Assembly: GCF_004792665.1 (NCBI RefSeq)
Contig: NZ_SRZX01000001.1
Span: 992,001-1,056,000, forward strand
Length of the DNA: 64,000 nt
Source: Marinobacter orientalis
Lineage (GTDB): Bacteria > Pseudomonadota > Gammaproteobacteria > Pseudomonadales > Oleiphilaceae
Direction: 5' to 3'
Of the stretch, positions 35,502-44,762 are shown one piece after another (positions within the stretch are counted from its first letter, which is position 1; each line of letters starts with the position of its first letter). Both the position numbers and the translations under genes were made by a program. Under the pieces are notes generated by a model. That model was not told the origin of the DNA, ran no database searches, and saw only the letters and a program-made list of their open reading frames with translations.

Positions 35502-36422
35502 TCAGTAAACTTTTGGGGCCCCCTCGGGGCGGGTCTTGAAACGTTTGTGCAACCACAGGTACTGGTCCGGCTGTTCGCGGATGGTGTCTTCAATATAGCG
35601 ACTCCAGGCCTCAGTGTCTTTTTGTTTGTCCGTGCCAAAACCTTCCTGGATGGGTGAGAAGATGACCCGGTAGTGCCCGTCCGGTATCCGCAGATGGCTC
35701 ACAAAGATGACCGAGGCACCGGATACTCTGGCAATGTAGCTGGGCGAGGTGATGCAGCCGGCGTCCGTGCCGAAAAACGGCACGAAAAGCTCGGTTTTGT
35801 TACCGAAATCCTGATCGCAGGCAAACCAGACTTCACCCCCTTTTTTCAGGAAGGACACCAGCGGGCGCAGCTCACGTTTGGTGAAGGGGCGGATACCGAA
35901 ATGGCGCCGGCGACCGTTTTCAATCATGCGGTCGATAACAGGGTTGTTGTTGGGACGGTACATGTAGCCCGGTTTTTTCAGGTGGCAGGCAATCAGCGGC
36001 AACGCAAAGTCAAAAATGCTGTAGTGGCCACCAATCAGCAGTGCGCCCCTGCCCCTGGCCTGGGCCTCTCTCAAATGCTCCAGCCCGTGGACTTCGGCCT
36101 CCTCGCAGTACCCGGACATATCCCGCCACCAGGCATGGGTACTCTCCAGGAAACCACGGGCACAGGCAACAAAATTGTCCTGTACCAGCTGTTTACGGGC
36201 TTCTTCGTCAAGTTCCGGAAAACAGGTGGCAATGTTGGTGTTGGCCACTCTGGCCCGGGATTTCAGCTTGCCCTCCAGAAAACAGCCGAGCCGACGGCCA
36301 AGGCGCTGTTTGGCCGTCATCGGTAGCAATGAGAGCAAATACAGCGCAAATACCAGAAGCCACGATGGCCAGAGCGCGGGATGCCACAAGGGCCTGCTCT
36401 TCCTGTTCCTGCTGCCGGACAT
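35502..36422 (-). CDS. LpxL/HtrB-type acyltransferase
   Basis: Membrane-anchored acyltransferase of 306 residues. One N-terminal helix (about 17-36) precedes the catalytic domain; the HX4D motif is H133-YSIF-D138 in LIGGHYSIFDFA, and the C-terminal YLWLHKRFKTRP is the usual LpxL ending. The normal role is transfer of a secondary acyl chain to lipid A. Sequence details such as GYMYRPNNNPVID and GIRPFTKRELRPLVSFLKKG agree with LpxL/LpxM. A second late acyltransferase probably exists elsewhere, and I cannot say which chain this one adds. It converges on mltF with an 8-bp gap. Confidence 0.85.
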   Translation of the reverse strand: MSGSRNRKSRPLWHPALWPSWLLVFALYLLSLLPMTAKQRLGRRLGCFLEGKLKSRARVANTNIATCFPELDEEARKQLVQDNFVACARGFLESTHAWWRDMSGYCEEAEVHGLEHLREAQARGRGALLIGGHYSIFDFALPLIACHLKKPGYMYRPNNNPVIDRMIENGRRRHFGIRPFTKRELRPLVSFLKKGGEVWFACDQDFGNKTELFVPFFGTDAGCITSPSYIARVSGASVIFVSHLRIPDGHYRVIFSPIQEGFGTDKQKDTEAWSRYIEDTIREQPDQYLWLHKRFKTRPEGAPKVY

Positions 36423-36514
36423 ACATTATGGCCTGTTAAAAAACGAGTACGGAGCCTGCCACAGAACACTGGCAAAGTGTACTTCAAATGTGAGCGGAAA
36501 CGTTCCGCCCCGCC

Positions 36515-38041
36515 TCAGGAGCCGAACAGGGCCGACTTCAGCGGCTGGAAAAAACCGGTCGGCGGCGCAGTGTTTTCCACCGCGCGAGCGCCGTCAAATT
36601 CCAGGTACCCGTCTTCAATCGGATCAAACCTGAGGGTTTTCACATCTGCCAGGTAATTCTGGGTGACCCTCCAGGGATCATGGGAGCCCTGGCGTGGCAG
36701 GCGATCATCGGCGCGGCGAATATACCCGGAATCCAGCCCGCCCATCACTGTGCCCTCACCACGGCTGTCGCCGGTATCCCGTGGTATACAGACGCGTTTG
36801 CCGCGGATGTCCATATAGTTCAACAGACGGCACAGGTATTCTGCAGCGATATCAACCTTCAGGGTCCAGGAGATATTGGTGTAACCGAAAATCATCCCGG
36901 CGTTGGGCACCCCCTCGACCATCACATTTTTGTACACAATCCTGTCCCGCAAAACCACGGGTTGGCCATCAACCACCAGATCCATGCCACCGAGCATCTG
37001 GATATCCAGCCCTGTCGCCGGAATGATGATATCAGCCACCAGCTGCTGGCCGGATTTCAGCCGTATGCCCCGCTCAGTGAAACGGTCAATATGATCCGTC
37101 ACAACCGACGCCCTGCCTGCCCGGATGGCAGTGAACAGATCACCGTCCTTGACCACACACAATCGCTGATCCCAGGGATTGTAAGTGGGCGAGAAGTGAC
37201 TCATATCGGCCTTGCCATCCAGTTGTCGGCGCACCAGGCGCAGCATCAGCCGGCGCATGATTGCCGGATTCCTGCGCGAACGGTTATAGAGAAAACGGGC
37301 AACCGCCACATTCCGCGCCCGGGTCAGGCGGTAAGCGGTTTCCGCCGGCAGTATTCTCTGGAAAAACATCGCCAGCCTGTCATTCGACGGCAAGGGTATC
37401 AAATAGGTGGGCGAGCGCTGCAGCATGGTTACGTGTCCGGCTTCTTCCGCCATGGTAGGTACCAGCGTCACGGCGGTGGCGCCGCTGCCAATAACCACCA
37501 CACGCTTACCCGCGTAGTCCAGGTGTTCGGGCCAGTGCTGGGGGTGCACAATCTGGCCCCGGAAACTGTCTTCACCGGGAAAATCGGGTTTATAGCCGGC
37601 GTCATAATTGTAATAGCCCGTGCAACCAATCATGAAACTGGCGGTGAAGGTGAGTGTTTCGCCAGTAGCCTCCTGCTGGGCCGTCAGCGTCCAGCACCTG
37701 TCGGTACCGGACCATTCCGCGCGTTTGACTGCTACACCATACCGGATATGCTTTTCGACATCGTTTTCGGCGGCGGTGTCACTCACGTACTGCTTGATGG
37801 AAGGGCCATCGGCAAGAACCTTGTCACTGGTCCAGGGCCGGAAGCTATAACCGAAGGTGTACATGTCGGAATCCGAACGGATACCGGGATAACGGAAAAG
37901 ATCCCAGGTGCCACCCAGGGATTCCCGGCGCTCAAGAATGGTGAACGACTTGCCCGGACACTCCCGTTTGAGATGACAGGCCATACCAATGCCGGAAACA
38001 CCGGCACCGACAATCAGTACGTCGACATGTCCTTCGCTCAT
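36515..38041 (-). CDS. Flavin monooxygenase, Baeyer-Villiger type
   Basis: FAD/NADPH monooxygenase of 508 residues. The N-terminal Rossmann motif GAGVSG (residues 12-17) binds FAD, the NADPH motif GSGATA lies at 185-190, and the fingerprint F-x-G-x3-H-x3-W-P is exact at F160-P171 (FRGQIVHPQHWP). TWDLFRYPGIRSDSD near 45-59 is also typical. Type I Baeyer-Villiger enzymes convert ketones to esters or lactones; EthA-like members also oxidise sulfur compounds. The gene may help degrade ketones from hydrocarbons or branched compounds, an inference from the organism's likely lifestyle. The stop is 92 bp from the acyltransferase start, and the DUF1622 gene begins 19 bp upstream of its ATG side on the same strand. 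Confidence 0.88.
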   Translation of the reverse strand: MSEGHVDVLIVGAGVSGIGMACHLKRECPGKSFTILERRESLGGTWDLFRYPGIRSDSDMYTFGYSFRPWTSDKVLADGPSIKQYVSDTAAENDVEKHIRYGVAVKRAEWSGTDRCWTLTAQQEATGETLTFTASFMIGCTGYYNYDAGYKPDFPGEDSFRGQIVHPQHWPEHLDYAGKRVVVIGSGATAVTLVPTMAEEAGHVTMLQRSPTYLIPLPSNDRLAMFFQRILPAETAYRLTRARNVAVARFLYNRSRRNPAIMRRLMLRLVRRQLDGKADMSHFSPTYNPWDQRLCVVKDGDLFTAIRAGRASVVTDHIDRFTERGIRLKSGQQLVADIIIPATGLDIQMLGGMDLVVDGQPVVLRDRIVYKNVMVEGVPNAGMIFGYTNISWTLKVDIAAEYLCRLLNYMDIRGKRVCIPRDTGDSRGEGTVMGGLDSGYIRRADDRLPRQGSHDPWRVTQNYLADVKTLRFDPIEDGYLEFDGARAVENTAPPTGFFQPLKSALFGS

Positions 38042-38060
38042 ATATACCCCGAGTTACACG

Positions 38061-38411
38061 CTACTTATTATTCTGCCAGGGCCATTTGCCGGACATTTCC
38101 ACCTCCAGAGTCAGACTCAGGAAGGTACGGATAAGAACGACGATGGCCAGAACCCCGATTGTCTCAAAGGTCAACTGCACTGCCACCGTGTAGATAATGT
38201 CCGATGCAATGAGAAATTCAAGCCCGAGCAGAATGCCACGACCCAGCAACTGGCGCAGTTCATCGAAGATCGAATCGCTCTCTTCCTTTTTCAGCGCCCT
38301 GGTTACAGCGTTATACAGCGCGTATAACGCAAACAAGGTAATAATGCCGATTCCGATGGATTCAATAATTGCAGCGCACCAGGCTGCCACGGGTGCTATA
38401 AAGTCAATCAC
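38061..38411 (-). CDS. DUF1622-family membrane protein
   Basis: Protein of 116 residues with three membrane helices (about 4-30, 58-75 and 78-98). The patterns IIESIGIGIITLFALYALYNA and RGILLGLEFLIASDIIYTVA match DUF1622, a family of small inner-membrane proteins of unknown function. Translation starts at GTG 38411, with GGGAG six bases upstream; no in-frame ATG exists nearby. It precedes the monooxygenase gene by 19 bp and is likely in the same transcript, although no functional tie is evident. Confidence 0.8.
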   Translation of the reverse strand: MIDFIAPVAAWCAAIIESIGIGIITLFALYALYNAVTRALKKEESDSIFDELRQLLGRGILLGLEFLIASDIIYTVAVQLTFETIGVLAIVVLIRTFLSLTLEVEMSGKWPWQNNK

Positions 38412-38466
38412 GTCAACTCCCTATGTGTCAGCGAACACTGAAGCGCGAAGCTGCCTCATTGTTCGG

Positions 38467-38994
38467 CTATTGCAACTCCAATACAAGATTTCTGCCGCCA
38501 AGGAAGAGCACCCAGACCGCCACCGCAACCCAATGAATGATGACGGGAACCCAGATTGAACGCGAAACGACATAACTGTAACCACATGTGATTCCAAGGG
38601 CACAGACGATCACCAGAAACCAGGGATTCAGGAACAGGGGAATGGCAGTGTGATTGAATGCCAGCGCATTGATCGGATGCCACGCAACAAACGCGACCGT
38701 GCTGATTGCCACCGCCCCGGTGGCCCTGGCGGCGCCAGCTTTCAATGTGTTTCGCGGGATCAGAATACCCCTGAAAAAGGCTTCCTCAAGTAACGAGGGG
38801 AAAACAAATAATATAAGGGGCAACAAGGGTGCGATCTTCGAATCCAGCAATTCGACTTCCAGTAACCCTGCTTCAAATCCAGCGGATACCGATATAACGA
38901 CGAGCACTGGCACCAGTGCCCAGGCTTTCAGAGGGGCCCGGAAAGGTGACGTGCAAAAACTCTTTCCAAGGTTGTTACGAAGGTAGCGTGTCAT
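38467..38994 (-). CDS. CPBP-family intramembrane protease
   Basis: Membrane protein of 175 residues with five or six helices and the three motifs of the CPBP (Abi/Rce1-like) family: LLEEAFFRGIL near 73, FVAWHPINAL near 106, and IIHWVAVAVW near 155. The paired glutamates and histidines are the metal-independent glutamate protease centre seen in Rce1. Substrates in Gram-negative bacteria are unknown. The protein is on the short side for the family. ATG 38994 is chosen over an upstream in-frame TTG at 39012; the ribosome site is weak. Confidence 0.78.
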   Translation of the reverse strand: MTRYLRNNLGKSFCTSPFRAPLKAWALVPVLVVISVSAGFEAGLLEVELLDSKIAPLLPLILFVFPSLLEEAFFRGILIPRNTLKAGAARATGAVAISTVAFVAWHPINALAFNHTAIPLFLNPWFLVIVCALGITCGYSYVVSRSIWVPVIIHWVAVAVWVLFLGGRNLVLELQ

Positions 38995-39058
38995 CTCATT
39001 AGCTGCTCGCAAGCATGTATCTAGCCAGCGTCAGGGCTCAACCTGGCCAACCAGTAGA

Positions 39059-39619
39059 TCAACTCCACTTGCGGGTGGGCGGCTGGTAGTTCTTCAGTGC
39101 CGATACCAGCGCTTCGGGCTGTTGTTCGACAATCAGCATATCCGCATACTCCGGCTTGAGAAAACCGGCGCCGGACATCTTCAGAATGAAAGCCAGCAAC
39201 TCATCGTAGTAGCCGTTGACGTTATAGAATGCGCAGGGCTTGCTGTGATAGCCGAGCTGGCCCCAGGTCCAGGCTTCGAAAATCTCATCCATGGTGCCCG
39301 GGCCGCCGGGCAGCGCGACAAACGCGTCGGCCATGTCGGCCATCAGGGCCTTGCGCTCGTGCATGGAGGCCACCACATCCAGCCGGGTCAGGCCCTGGTG
39401 GGCGAGTTCACGATCACGCAGTGATGCGGGGATGACGCCATACACTTCGCGGCCGCCGGCCAGCACAGCATCGGCAACCACGCCCATCAGGCCCACCTTA
39501 CCGCCACCAAACACCAGATCTATGCCCTGGCTGGCCAGATACTGGCCAAACACTCCGGCGGCTTCAGCAAAACGTTCATCTTTACCCCGGCTGGAGCCAC
39601 AGAAGACAGCGATTTTCAT
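39059..39619 (-). CDS. LOG-family protein (phosphoribohydrolase)
   Basis: Rossmann-fold protein of 186 residues. FCGSSRGKDERFAEAA starts the LOG domain and the family motif PGGxGTxxE appears as LPGGPGTMDEIFEAWTWGQ (near 102-120), slightly unusual in having Pro where Thr or Ser is common. LOG proteins hydrolyse nucleoside 5'-monophosphates to base and ribose 5-phosphate, including cytokinin ribotides in plants and their bacteria; in most bacteria the role is nucleotide salvage or clearance. AGGAATCTGTC precedes ATG 39619. It is divergent from the HDAC-family gene at 39733. Confidence 0.87.
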   Translation of the reverse strand: MKIAVFCGSSRGKDERFAEAAGVFGQYLASQGIDLVFGGGKVGLMGVVADAVLAGGREVYGVIPASLRDRELAHQGLTRLDVVASMHERKALMADMADAFVALPGGPGTMDEIFEAWTWGQLGYHSKPCAFYNVNGYYDELLAFILKMSGAGFLKPEYADMLIVEQQPEALVSALKNYQPPTRKWS

Positions 39620-39732
39620 GACAGATTCCTATGACTGGATTCGTTGTTTGGTGTGTTGGGCAATATACTGTCAGGCATTGGTCAGGGACCAAAACTGCCT
39701 GGCTCACTGATATCAACACGGATTACCATCCC

Positions 39733-40767
39733 ATGAAAACCGTTTTTTCACCACTGCACAACCGACGCACGGCAATGACCGAGCTGGACGGCGGCATCCT
39801 GATCGCGCCCCATGAGAAGCCATCAAGGGCTGAGACCATACTCAGCCGGGTGCGGCAGGAGCAGCTGGGAGAAGTACTGCCGCCATCAGAGTCCGGTCTG
39901 GGCCCGGTGCTTCGCGTGCATACCCGGGACTACGTGGACTTCCTCAGGACGAGCTGGGTGGACTGGACCGCCGGGGACAAACCCGGCGAAGCCATTCCCG
40001 CGGTGTGGCCCGCCAGGGGCATGCAGCAACGGGTACCGAAAGACATCGACGGCCGTCTGGGCTATTACAGTTTTACCGCTGATACTTCCATAACCGAAGG
40101 CACCTGGGACGCCGCCTGCGCCTCGGCCAACGTCGCGCTGACCGCGCAGGCGCTGGTAGCCAACGGCGAGCCCGCCGCCTTCGCACTGTGCCGCCCGCCC
40201 GGTCACCACGCCCATGCTGACCTGTTTGGCGGCTATTGCTTCTTCAACAACGCCGCCATATCCGCGCAGGCGTTTCGCGACCAGGGCGCCAGACGAGTAG
40301 CGGTGCTGGATGTGGACTTTCACCACGGCAATGGCACCCAGAGTATTTTCTACCAGCGTGACGATGTAATGACCATCAGCCTGCACGGCGACCCGGACCT
40401 GGTGTTTCCCCACTTCCTCGGCTTCGAAGATGAAACCGGGGAAGGCCCCGGTGAGGGCTTCAACCTGAATCTGGTATACCCACCCGGCACGCCTTTTCCA
40501 GTCTGGCGGGAGGGACTGGAAACCGCCTGTGCCAGAATAGAGGCCTATCAGGCCGATGTCCTGGTGATCGCCCTTGGCGTGGACACCTTCGAGCAGGACC
40601 CGATTTCCTTTTTCAAACTGACGTCGGCGGACTATCTGCTGATGGGGGAACGGTTGGGGAGACTGAACCTGCCCACCCTGTTTACCATGGAAGGCGGTTA
40701 CGATGTGGACGCCATCGGCGTAAACGTGGTGAACGTGCTGAAAGGGTTTGAAGGCGCCCGGCTATGA
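39733..40767 (+). CDS. HDAC-family deacetylase / acetylpolyamine amidohydrolase
   Basis: Zinc-dependent amidohydrolase of 344 residues. CRPPGHHAHADLFGGYCFFNNAAI supplies the catalytic histidine pair and LDVDFHHGNGT the zinc ligands Asp and His; a further aspartate lies in VIALGVDTFEQDP and the terminal GGYD loop is present. The bacterial enzymes closest to it act on acetylpolyamines or other small amides rather than on histones. Length is nearer to the acetylpolyamine amidohydrolase group. ATG 39733 is chosen because upstream in-frame codons lie in the LOG promoter region. A second family member is encoded at 49562-50668, so the genome has at least two. Confidence 0.87.
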   Translation: MKTVFSPLHNRRTAMTELDGGILIAPHEKPSRAETILSRVRQEQLGEVLPPSESGLGPVLRVHTRDYVDFLRTSWVDWTAGDKPGEAIPAVWPARGMQQRVPKDIDGRLGYYSFTADTSITEGTWDAACASANVALTAQALVANGEPAAFALCRPPGHHAHADLFGGYCFFNNAAISAQAFRDQGARRVAVLDVDFHHGNGTQSIFYQRDDVMTISLHGDPDLVFPHFLGFEDETGEGPGEGFNLNLVYPPGTPFPVWREGLETACARIEAYQADVLVIALGVDTFEQDPISFFKLTSADYLLMGERLGRLNLPTLFTMEGGYDVDAIGVNVVNVLKGFEGARL

Positions 40768-41316
40768 ACCGGGCTCCTCCAGGTTTTCAAAGGCTTTCGG
40801 ATAACGGCGTTTCATCCGGGCGAGCCGGAAAATGGTGATAAAATTGGTGACCACGACCATGCCCTCCGCCAGGGTGCCGCCCACCGAGCCGATGACGATG
40901 TTATTCAGCATCCAGGCAATGGCTGCGGCCGCCAGCATCAACCGCATGGGAATGCCCCTGAGCATGAACATGCCCACGGTGCCGAAGATGGCGGCCGCAA
41001 TGGCGAAGTAATCCACCGGGCTACGCCAGGTCAGTGCCGCAGCCACCAGATTCACCGCCAATACTGCCAACATCACCTGCCAGTTGCCGAGATAGCGACG
41101 GGCCAGCATGATGCGGCCGATCACCAGCAGGCTCAGAACGGCCGCCGTCCAGCTGCCAAACAGCGCAAACTGCAGCGCAAAGGCTACGTTCGCGGAAATC
41201 AGCAGCACCATCAGGCGGTCATCCCGCTTGCTGGCAAAGCCGACAATGCAGAAACCCAGCGCAATCAGGCTGACGACCTGGCCCGCCATGTCGGTATAGC
41301 TCATCCCCTCAAGCAT
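40762..41316 (-). CDS. YgjV-family inner-membrane protein
   Basis: Protein of 184 residues with five or six hydrophobic helices, resembling E. coli YgjV: QVVSLIALGFCIVGFASKRDDRL, FALQFALFGSW near 47, and a C-terminal NFITIFRLARMKRRYP that ends in a charged tail. The function of YgjV is unknown. The stop overlaps the end of the convergent HDAC-family gene by 6 bp. ATG 41316 is used; an ATG four codons later directly abuts a GAGGGG and is less likely because of zero spacing. Confidence 0.75.
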   Translation of the reverse strand: MLEGMSYTDMAGQVVSLIALGFCIVGFASKRDDRLMVLLISANVAFALQFALFGSWTAAVLSLLVIGRIMLARRYLGNWQVMLAVLAVNLVAAALTWRSPVDYFAIAAAIFGTVGMFMLRGIPMRLMLAAAAIAWMLNNIVIGSVGGTLAEGMVVVTNFITIFRLARMKRRYPKAFENLEEPGS

Positions 41317-41361
41317 GACGAACGATCATCAACAACCGGCAATGGCCTCCCAGGACCCGGA

Positions 41362-41571
41362 TCACCTTCTGCGATAATCCGGGTCGGTCCAGCAAAGCGG
41401 CAGGGATTCCCCGGACGGGAAGTTCAGGCCGGCTTTTTCAAATTCCTCTGCATCCTGGGCCTCCTCACCGAAGTGCAGGCTGCCCTTCACTGTCGATTCA
41501 TTGGGATCGAACAGCGCCCTGGTGTCCAGCACTTCAATCATGTGCCCGGTCGACTTTTCGGCGAGAAACAT
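41362..41571 (-). CDS. Small acidic protein downstream of the BCCT gene
   Basis: Protein of 69 residues without a recognised domain; it is acidic, with one cysteine (LPLCWTDPDYRRR at the end) and a beta-rich N-terminus (MFLAEKSTGHMIEVLDTRAL). A very strong ribosome site, GGGAGGGATTT, stands directly before the ATG, which argues that it is translated. It follows the BCCT transporter gene by 39 bp on the same strand and is probably co-transcribed, so a role linked to betaine or choline uptake is possible but unproven. The opening MFLAEKSTGHMIEV looks like a beta-strand pair rather than a signal peptide. Confidence 0.65.
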   Translation of the reverse strand: MFLAEKSTGHMIEVLDTRALFDPNESTVKGSLHFGEEAQDAEEFEKAGLNFPSGESLPLCWTDPDYRRR

Positions 41572-41610
41572 AAATCCCTCCCGGATTTCCCTGATGGTGT
41601 ATGAAACGAG

Positions 41611-42828
41611 CTAGCTCGCGAACTCAATCTTCCTGAAGTCGAGTGTATTCTCTTTGGGCGAGGCTTGAATACCCATCACCTCGGAGCGACGCTTCACAAC
41701 AATGTAGACGAAGCAGCTGAAGTACAACGCAATCACCAGAGCACCTACCCACTGGATGCGGAGGAAATCAAGCTGGAACAGCATGGTCAGACCACACATC
41801 GCAAGCAGGTTACCCAACCAGTATCGACCCTGACCGAACCTTTTCGCGGTCAGGTTCAGATTATCGGTGTAAAGCCGGATCAGCGAATCCAGTGAGTTGA
41901 TCACCATCAGAACCCCCACGGTGATCATCGCAATGTTGATGAACGCTGCGATCTCCAGGCCCTCGGCATGATAGTGATACAACACCGAAAACCAGGTGGC
42001 AATGGCAACAGACGGAAATACCAGCATGGCCATCATCAGTTGCCAGGTGCGCAGACCGCTGACGAACCGTGCAGTGAACTGGCCGATCATGATGCTCCAG
42101 GAGAACCACCAGAACAGGTAAAACTCGTGATAGTCGTTCAGCGGCAACATGAACTGGTGCAGGTTAGTGAAGTATTCACCAATCAGCCCCGCCGTTCCCA
42201 CGAAATCTCCCACACTGCCGTTATCCGTCAGGAATGCACGGCCCCACATTACCGCGATCAGGGCGATAAAAAGCCAGCTCGAGCCCACGCTGAGTATCTT
42301 TACATATTTGATTTTACTGCTGGAATACACTGCCGCCGCAATTGCCAGAAAGACAATCAGGTAGAAAGTGGGAACCACGGTTTCGCCATCGCCGATCTCC
42401 GGCAGGTACCAGGGCAGATTGACCAGCAACAGGAAGGCAGTGAAGGCACAGGTGCCGATGATCACCGCATTGTTGACCACTCTCACCAGGGGAATATCAA
42501 AAAACTTCACCCGTGGCTCAATCACGCAGAAATAGAAGCAGGTGAGAAAGTAAAAGCCCCAGATCAGGAAGGCCCAGAACCCGAACTCGATAGCGAGCGG
42601 GTTGGCAAAGCCGTATTCCGGGCTTTCCGACAGATTGCCATAGCCGGCAAATTCCGTCAGAGGGAACATGATCAGGCCGACATCGAGGCCAGAGGTAAAC
42701 AGAATGGCAATGAACGTGAAAGTTCGCACCGGCGTCACGCCGATGACTTTCAGGTCCCACCATTTGAACAGGATCAGCGCGATAGCCGCGAAGGTGAAGA
42801 TCAGGCCTGTGGATAACCAGAGTGTCAT
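41611..42828 (-). CDS. Short BCCT-like transporter (choline/betaine type)
   Basis: Permease of 405 residues with ten or so helices. The conserved BCCT core is recognisable: FYLFWWFSWSIMIGQFTARFVSGL corresponds to the aromatic substrate-box region, which is followed by VFPSVAIATWFSVLYHY. ILFTSGLDVGLIMFPLTE replaces the usual Gly-x-Gly-x-Gly sodium-site helix. BCCT proteins normally have 500-700 residues, so about one N-terminal helix and the C-terminal osmosensing tail are missing. Transport of choline or glycine betaine is inferred from the adjacent bet operon on the same strand. GGAGG five bases before ATG 42828 fixes the start; GTG 42834 is the alternative. Confidence 0.8.
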   Translation of the reverse strand: MTLWLSTGLIFTFAAIALILFKWWDLKVIGVTPVRTFTFIAILFTSGLDVGLIMFPLTEFAGYGNLSESPEYGFANPLAIEFGFWAFLIWGFYFLTCFYFCVIEPRVKFFDIPLVRVVNNAVIIGTCAFTAFLLLVNLPWYLPEIGDGETVVPTFYLIVFLAIAAAVYSSSKIKYVKILSVGSSWLFIALIAVMWGRAFLTDNGSVGDFVGTAGLIGEYFTNLHQFMLPLNDYHEFYLFWWFSWSIMIGQFTARFVSGLRTWQLMMAMLVFPSVAIATWFSVLYHYHAEGLEIAAFINIAMITVGVLMVINSLDSLIRLYTDNLNLTAKRFGQGRYWLGNLLAMCGLTMLFQLDFLRIQWVGALVIALYFSCFVYIVVKRRSEVMGIQASPKENTLDFRKIEFAS

Positions 42829-43020
42829 ACACACCTCCGGCTACAGGATAACGTGATTATATCGGACAACATGGGTGTTCCTCCTCCACTTTGAAGCACG
42901 TGTTCATTCGAATAGGACACAAACCCCCGCGCTGACGGGTCAACACTTAACTATCGCGCACTCAGGACGGTGCGTTTTCCGCAGCGGCAGCGACGATAGG
43001 TAAGTCCTGATGGTTTGCAT

Positions 43021-43048
43021 AAAAAACCGGCGGCCATTGCGCCACCGG
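43021..43048 (-). terminator. Rho-independent terminator of betA
   Basis: Minus strand CCGGTGGC-GCAATG-GCCGCCGG (8 bp with one T.G) followed by six T, 8 bp after the betA stop. It separates the bet operon from the BCCT gene, which therefore needs its own promoter in 42829-43020. Confidence 0.88.
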
Positions 43049-43055
43049 GATATGG

Positions 43056-44741
43056 TCAGGCGGTCACGCGTCTGGCCCCTCCGGGGCGCTGGCGATTACG
43101 CCAATGCTGGTCCATTTCCACGGGGGCAACGGACGGATCCAGTGGCTCTACGCCACGAATAAGATCAGCGGCACGCTCCGCCACCATGATGGTGGGAGCA
43201 TTGAGATTACCGTTGGGAATGGTAGGGAAGATGGACGAGTCCACCACCCGCAGGCCGCTCACGCCATGAACCCGGGTATCCGGGCCCACCACGGCCTGAT
43301 CGTCCACACCCATCTTGCAGGTGCAGGAGGGATGGTAGGCGCTTTCCACCGCCTGGCGGACAAAGGCGTCGATTTCTTCGTCACTCTGCACATCGACACC
43401 GGGTTGTATTTCCGGGCCGCGGAACCGATCCATGGCGGGCTGGCTGATAATCTCCCGGGTCAGGCGCACGCAATCCCGGAAACCTTCCCGGTCATCCTCA
43501 TGCTGCAGGTAATTGAACAGGATGCGCGGCGGTTGCCGCGGGTCACCTGACTGCACATAAACCGAACCACGGCTGCGGGGCTTGTTGTGGCCGATATGCA
43601 ACTGAAAACCGTCGCCGCTGAAAGCTTCCTTGCCGTCGTACCGCATGGCCGCCGGCAGAAAGTGATACTGCATGTCCGGCCACTCAACGCCGGCCCTGGA
43701 GCGGATAAAGCCGCAGGATTCGAAATGGTTGGTGGCTCCCAGGCCATCCTTCTTCAACAGCCAGCGAACACCGATCTTGAGTTTGTTCCACCAGTCGAGC
43801 TTGCCATTAAGAGAGACGGGCTCTTTGCAGCGGAACTGGAAGTAGAACTCCAGGTGATCCTGCAGGTTGCCACCAACACCGGGCAGCTCGTGATTGACAG
43901 GAATAGCCGCCTGCTCCAGCACCTCACGATTACCAATGCCCGAGAGCTGCAACAGGTGGGGCGAACCAATGGAGCCGGCACTGAGAATTACTTCACTGGA
44001 GGCCGTCACATCCACCGGCTTGCCGTCTTTCTCGTAACGCACACCGGTGGCCTGCTTGCCCTCCAGCAATACCCTGTGAACCAGCGCATGGGTGACCACC
44101 GTCAGATTGTCCCGCTCCATGGCGGGCCGGAGGTAGGCATTGGCGGTGGACCAGCGGCGGCCATTCTTGACCGTCATGTGCATGGCACCAAAGCCTTCCT
44201 GGCGCGCACCGTTATAATCATCGGTGGCGAAATAACCGGCATCCACACCCGCATCCACAAACGCCCTGTAGAGCGGGTTCTGCATGTTATTGCCGTTATT
44301 CACACCCAGCGGGCCCTGGTCACCACGGTACTCATCACCGCCAAAAGCCCAGGTTTCAGCTTTCCTGAAATAGGGCAGGCAGTGACGATAGTCCCAGCCA
44401 TCGGCGCCCTGTTGCTGCCACTCGTCAAAGTCACGGGCATGGCCACGCACGTAAACCATACCGTTAATGGAAGACGAACCGCCCAGCACCTTGCCCCGGG
44501 GGCAGTGCATGCGGCGGTTATCCAGGTAGGGTTCCGGCTCGGTCTCGAACTGCCAGGCATATTTTTTGGTGTTCATGGGGATGGATAGCGCAGTGGGCAT
44601 CTGGATAAAGATGCTCTTGTCGCTGCCCCCGGTCTCCAGCAGCAACACCCGGTGGCGGCCATCCTCGGTAAGCCGGTTGGCCAGCACACAACCGGCAGAC
44701 CCGGCCCCGACAATGATGTAATCGTAGTTTGCTTCTTTCAT
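43056..44741 (-). CDS. betA: Choline dehydrogenase
   Basis: GMC flavoprotein of 561 residues that oxidises choline to betaine aldehyde, and further in some cases. The FAD motif [13 protein letters not shown] is at residues 12-24, ETGG at about 36 binds the adenosine ribose, and [20 protein letters not shown] (near 84-103) is GMC signature 1; [17 protein letters not shown] near 258 is signature 2. The active-site histidine region is [12 protein letters not shown] and the C-terminal NPN-type motif is [23 protein letters not shown] precedes the ATG, 21 bp after the betB stop. It is the distal gene of the betI-betB-betA operon, and sits at the inner membrane. Confidence 0.95.
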   Translation of the reverse strand: MKEANYDYIIVGAGSAGCVLANRLTEDGRHRVLLLETGGSDKSIFIQMPTALSIPMNTKKYAWQFETEPEPYLDNRRMHCPRGKVLGGSSSINGMVYVRGHARDFDEWQQQGADGWDYRHCLPYFRKAETWAFGGDEYRGDQGPLGVNNGNNMQNPLYRAFVDAGVDAGYFATDDYNGARQEGFGAMHMTVKNGRRWSTANAYLRPAMERDNLTVVTHALVHRVLLEGKQATGVRYEKDGKPVDVTASSEVILSAGSIGSPHLLQLSGIGNREVLEQAAIPVNHELPGVGGNLQDHLEFYFQFRCKEPVSLNGKLDWWNKLKIGVRWLLKKDGLGATNHFESCGFIRSRAGVEWPDMQYHFLPAAMRYDGKEAFSGDGFQLHIGHNKPRSRGSVYVQSGDPRQPPRILFNYLQHEDDREGFRDCVRLTREIISQPAMDRFRGPEIQPGVDVQSDEEIDAFVRQAVESAYHPSCTCKMGVDDQAVVGPDTRVHGVSGLRVVDSSIFPTIPNGNLNAPTIMVAERAADLIRGVEPLDPSVAPVEMDQHWRNRQRPGGARRVTA

Positions 44742-44762
44742 ACGCAGCTCCGAGCAGCCCGG

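Noticed and set aside
42840..43010. A BetI-like site before the BCCT gene around CACGTG (42898-42903)
   Set aside because: TGAAG-CACGTG-TTCA is an imperfect dyad unlike the perfect palindrome before betI; not strong enough to annotate.
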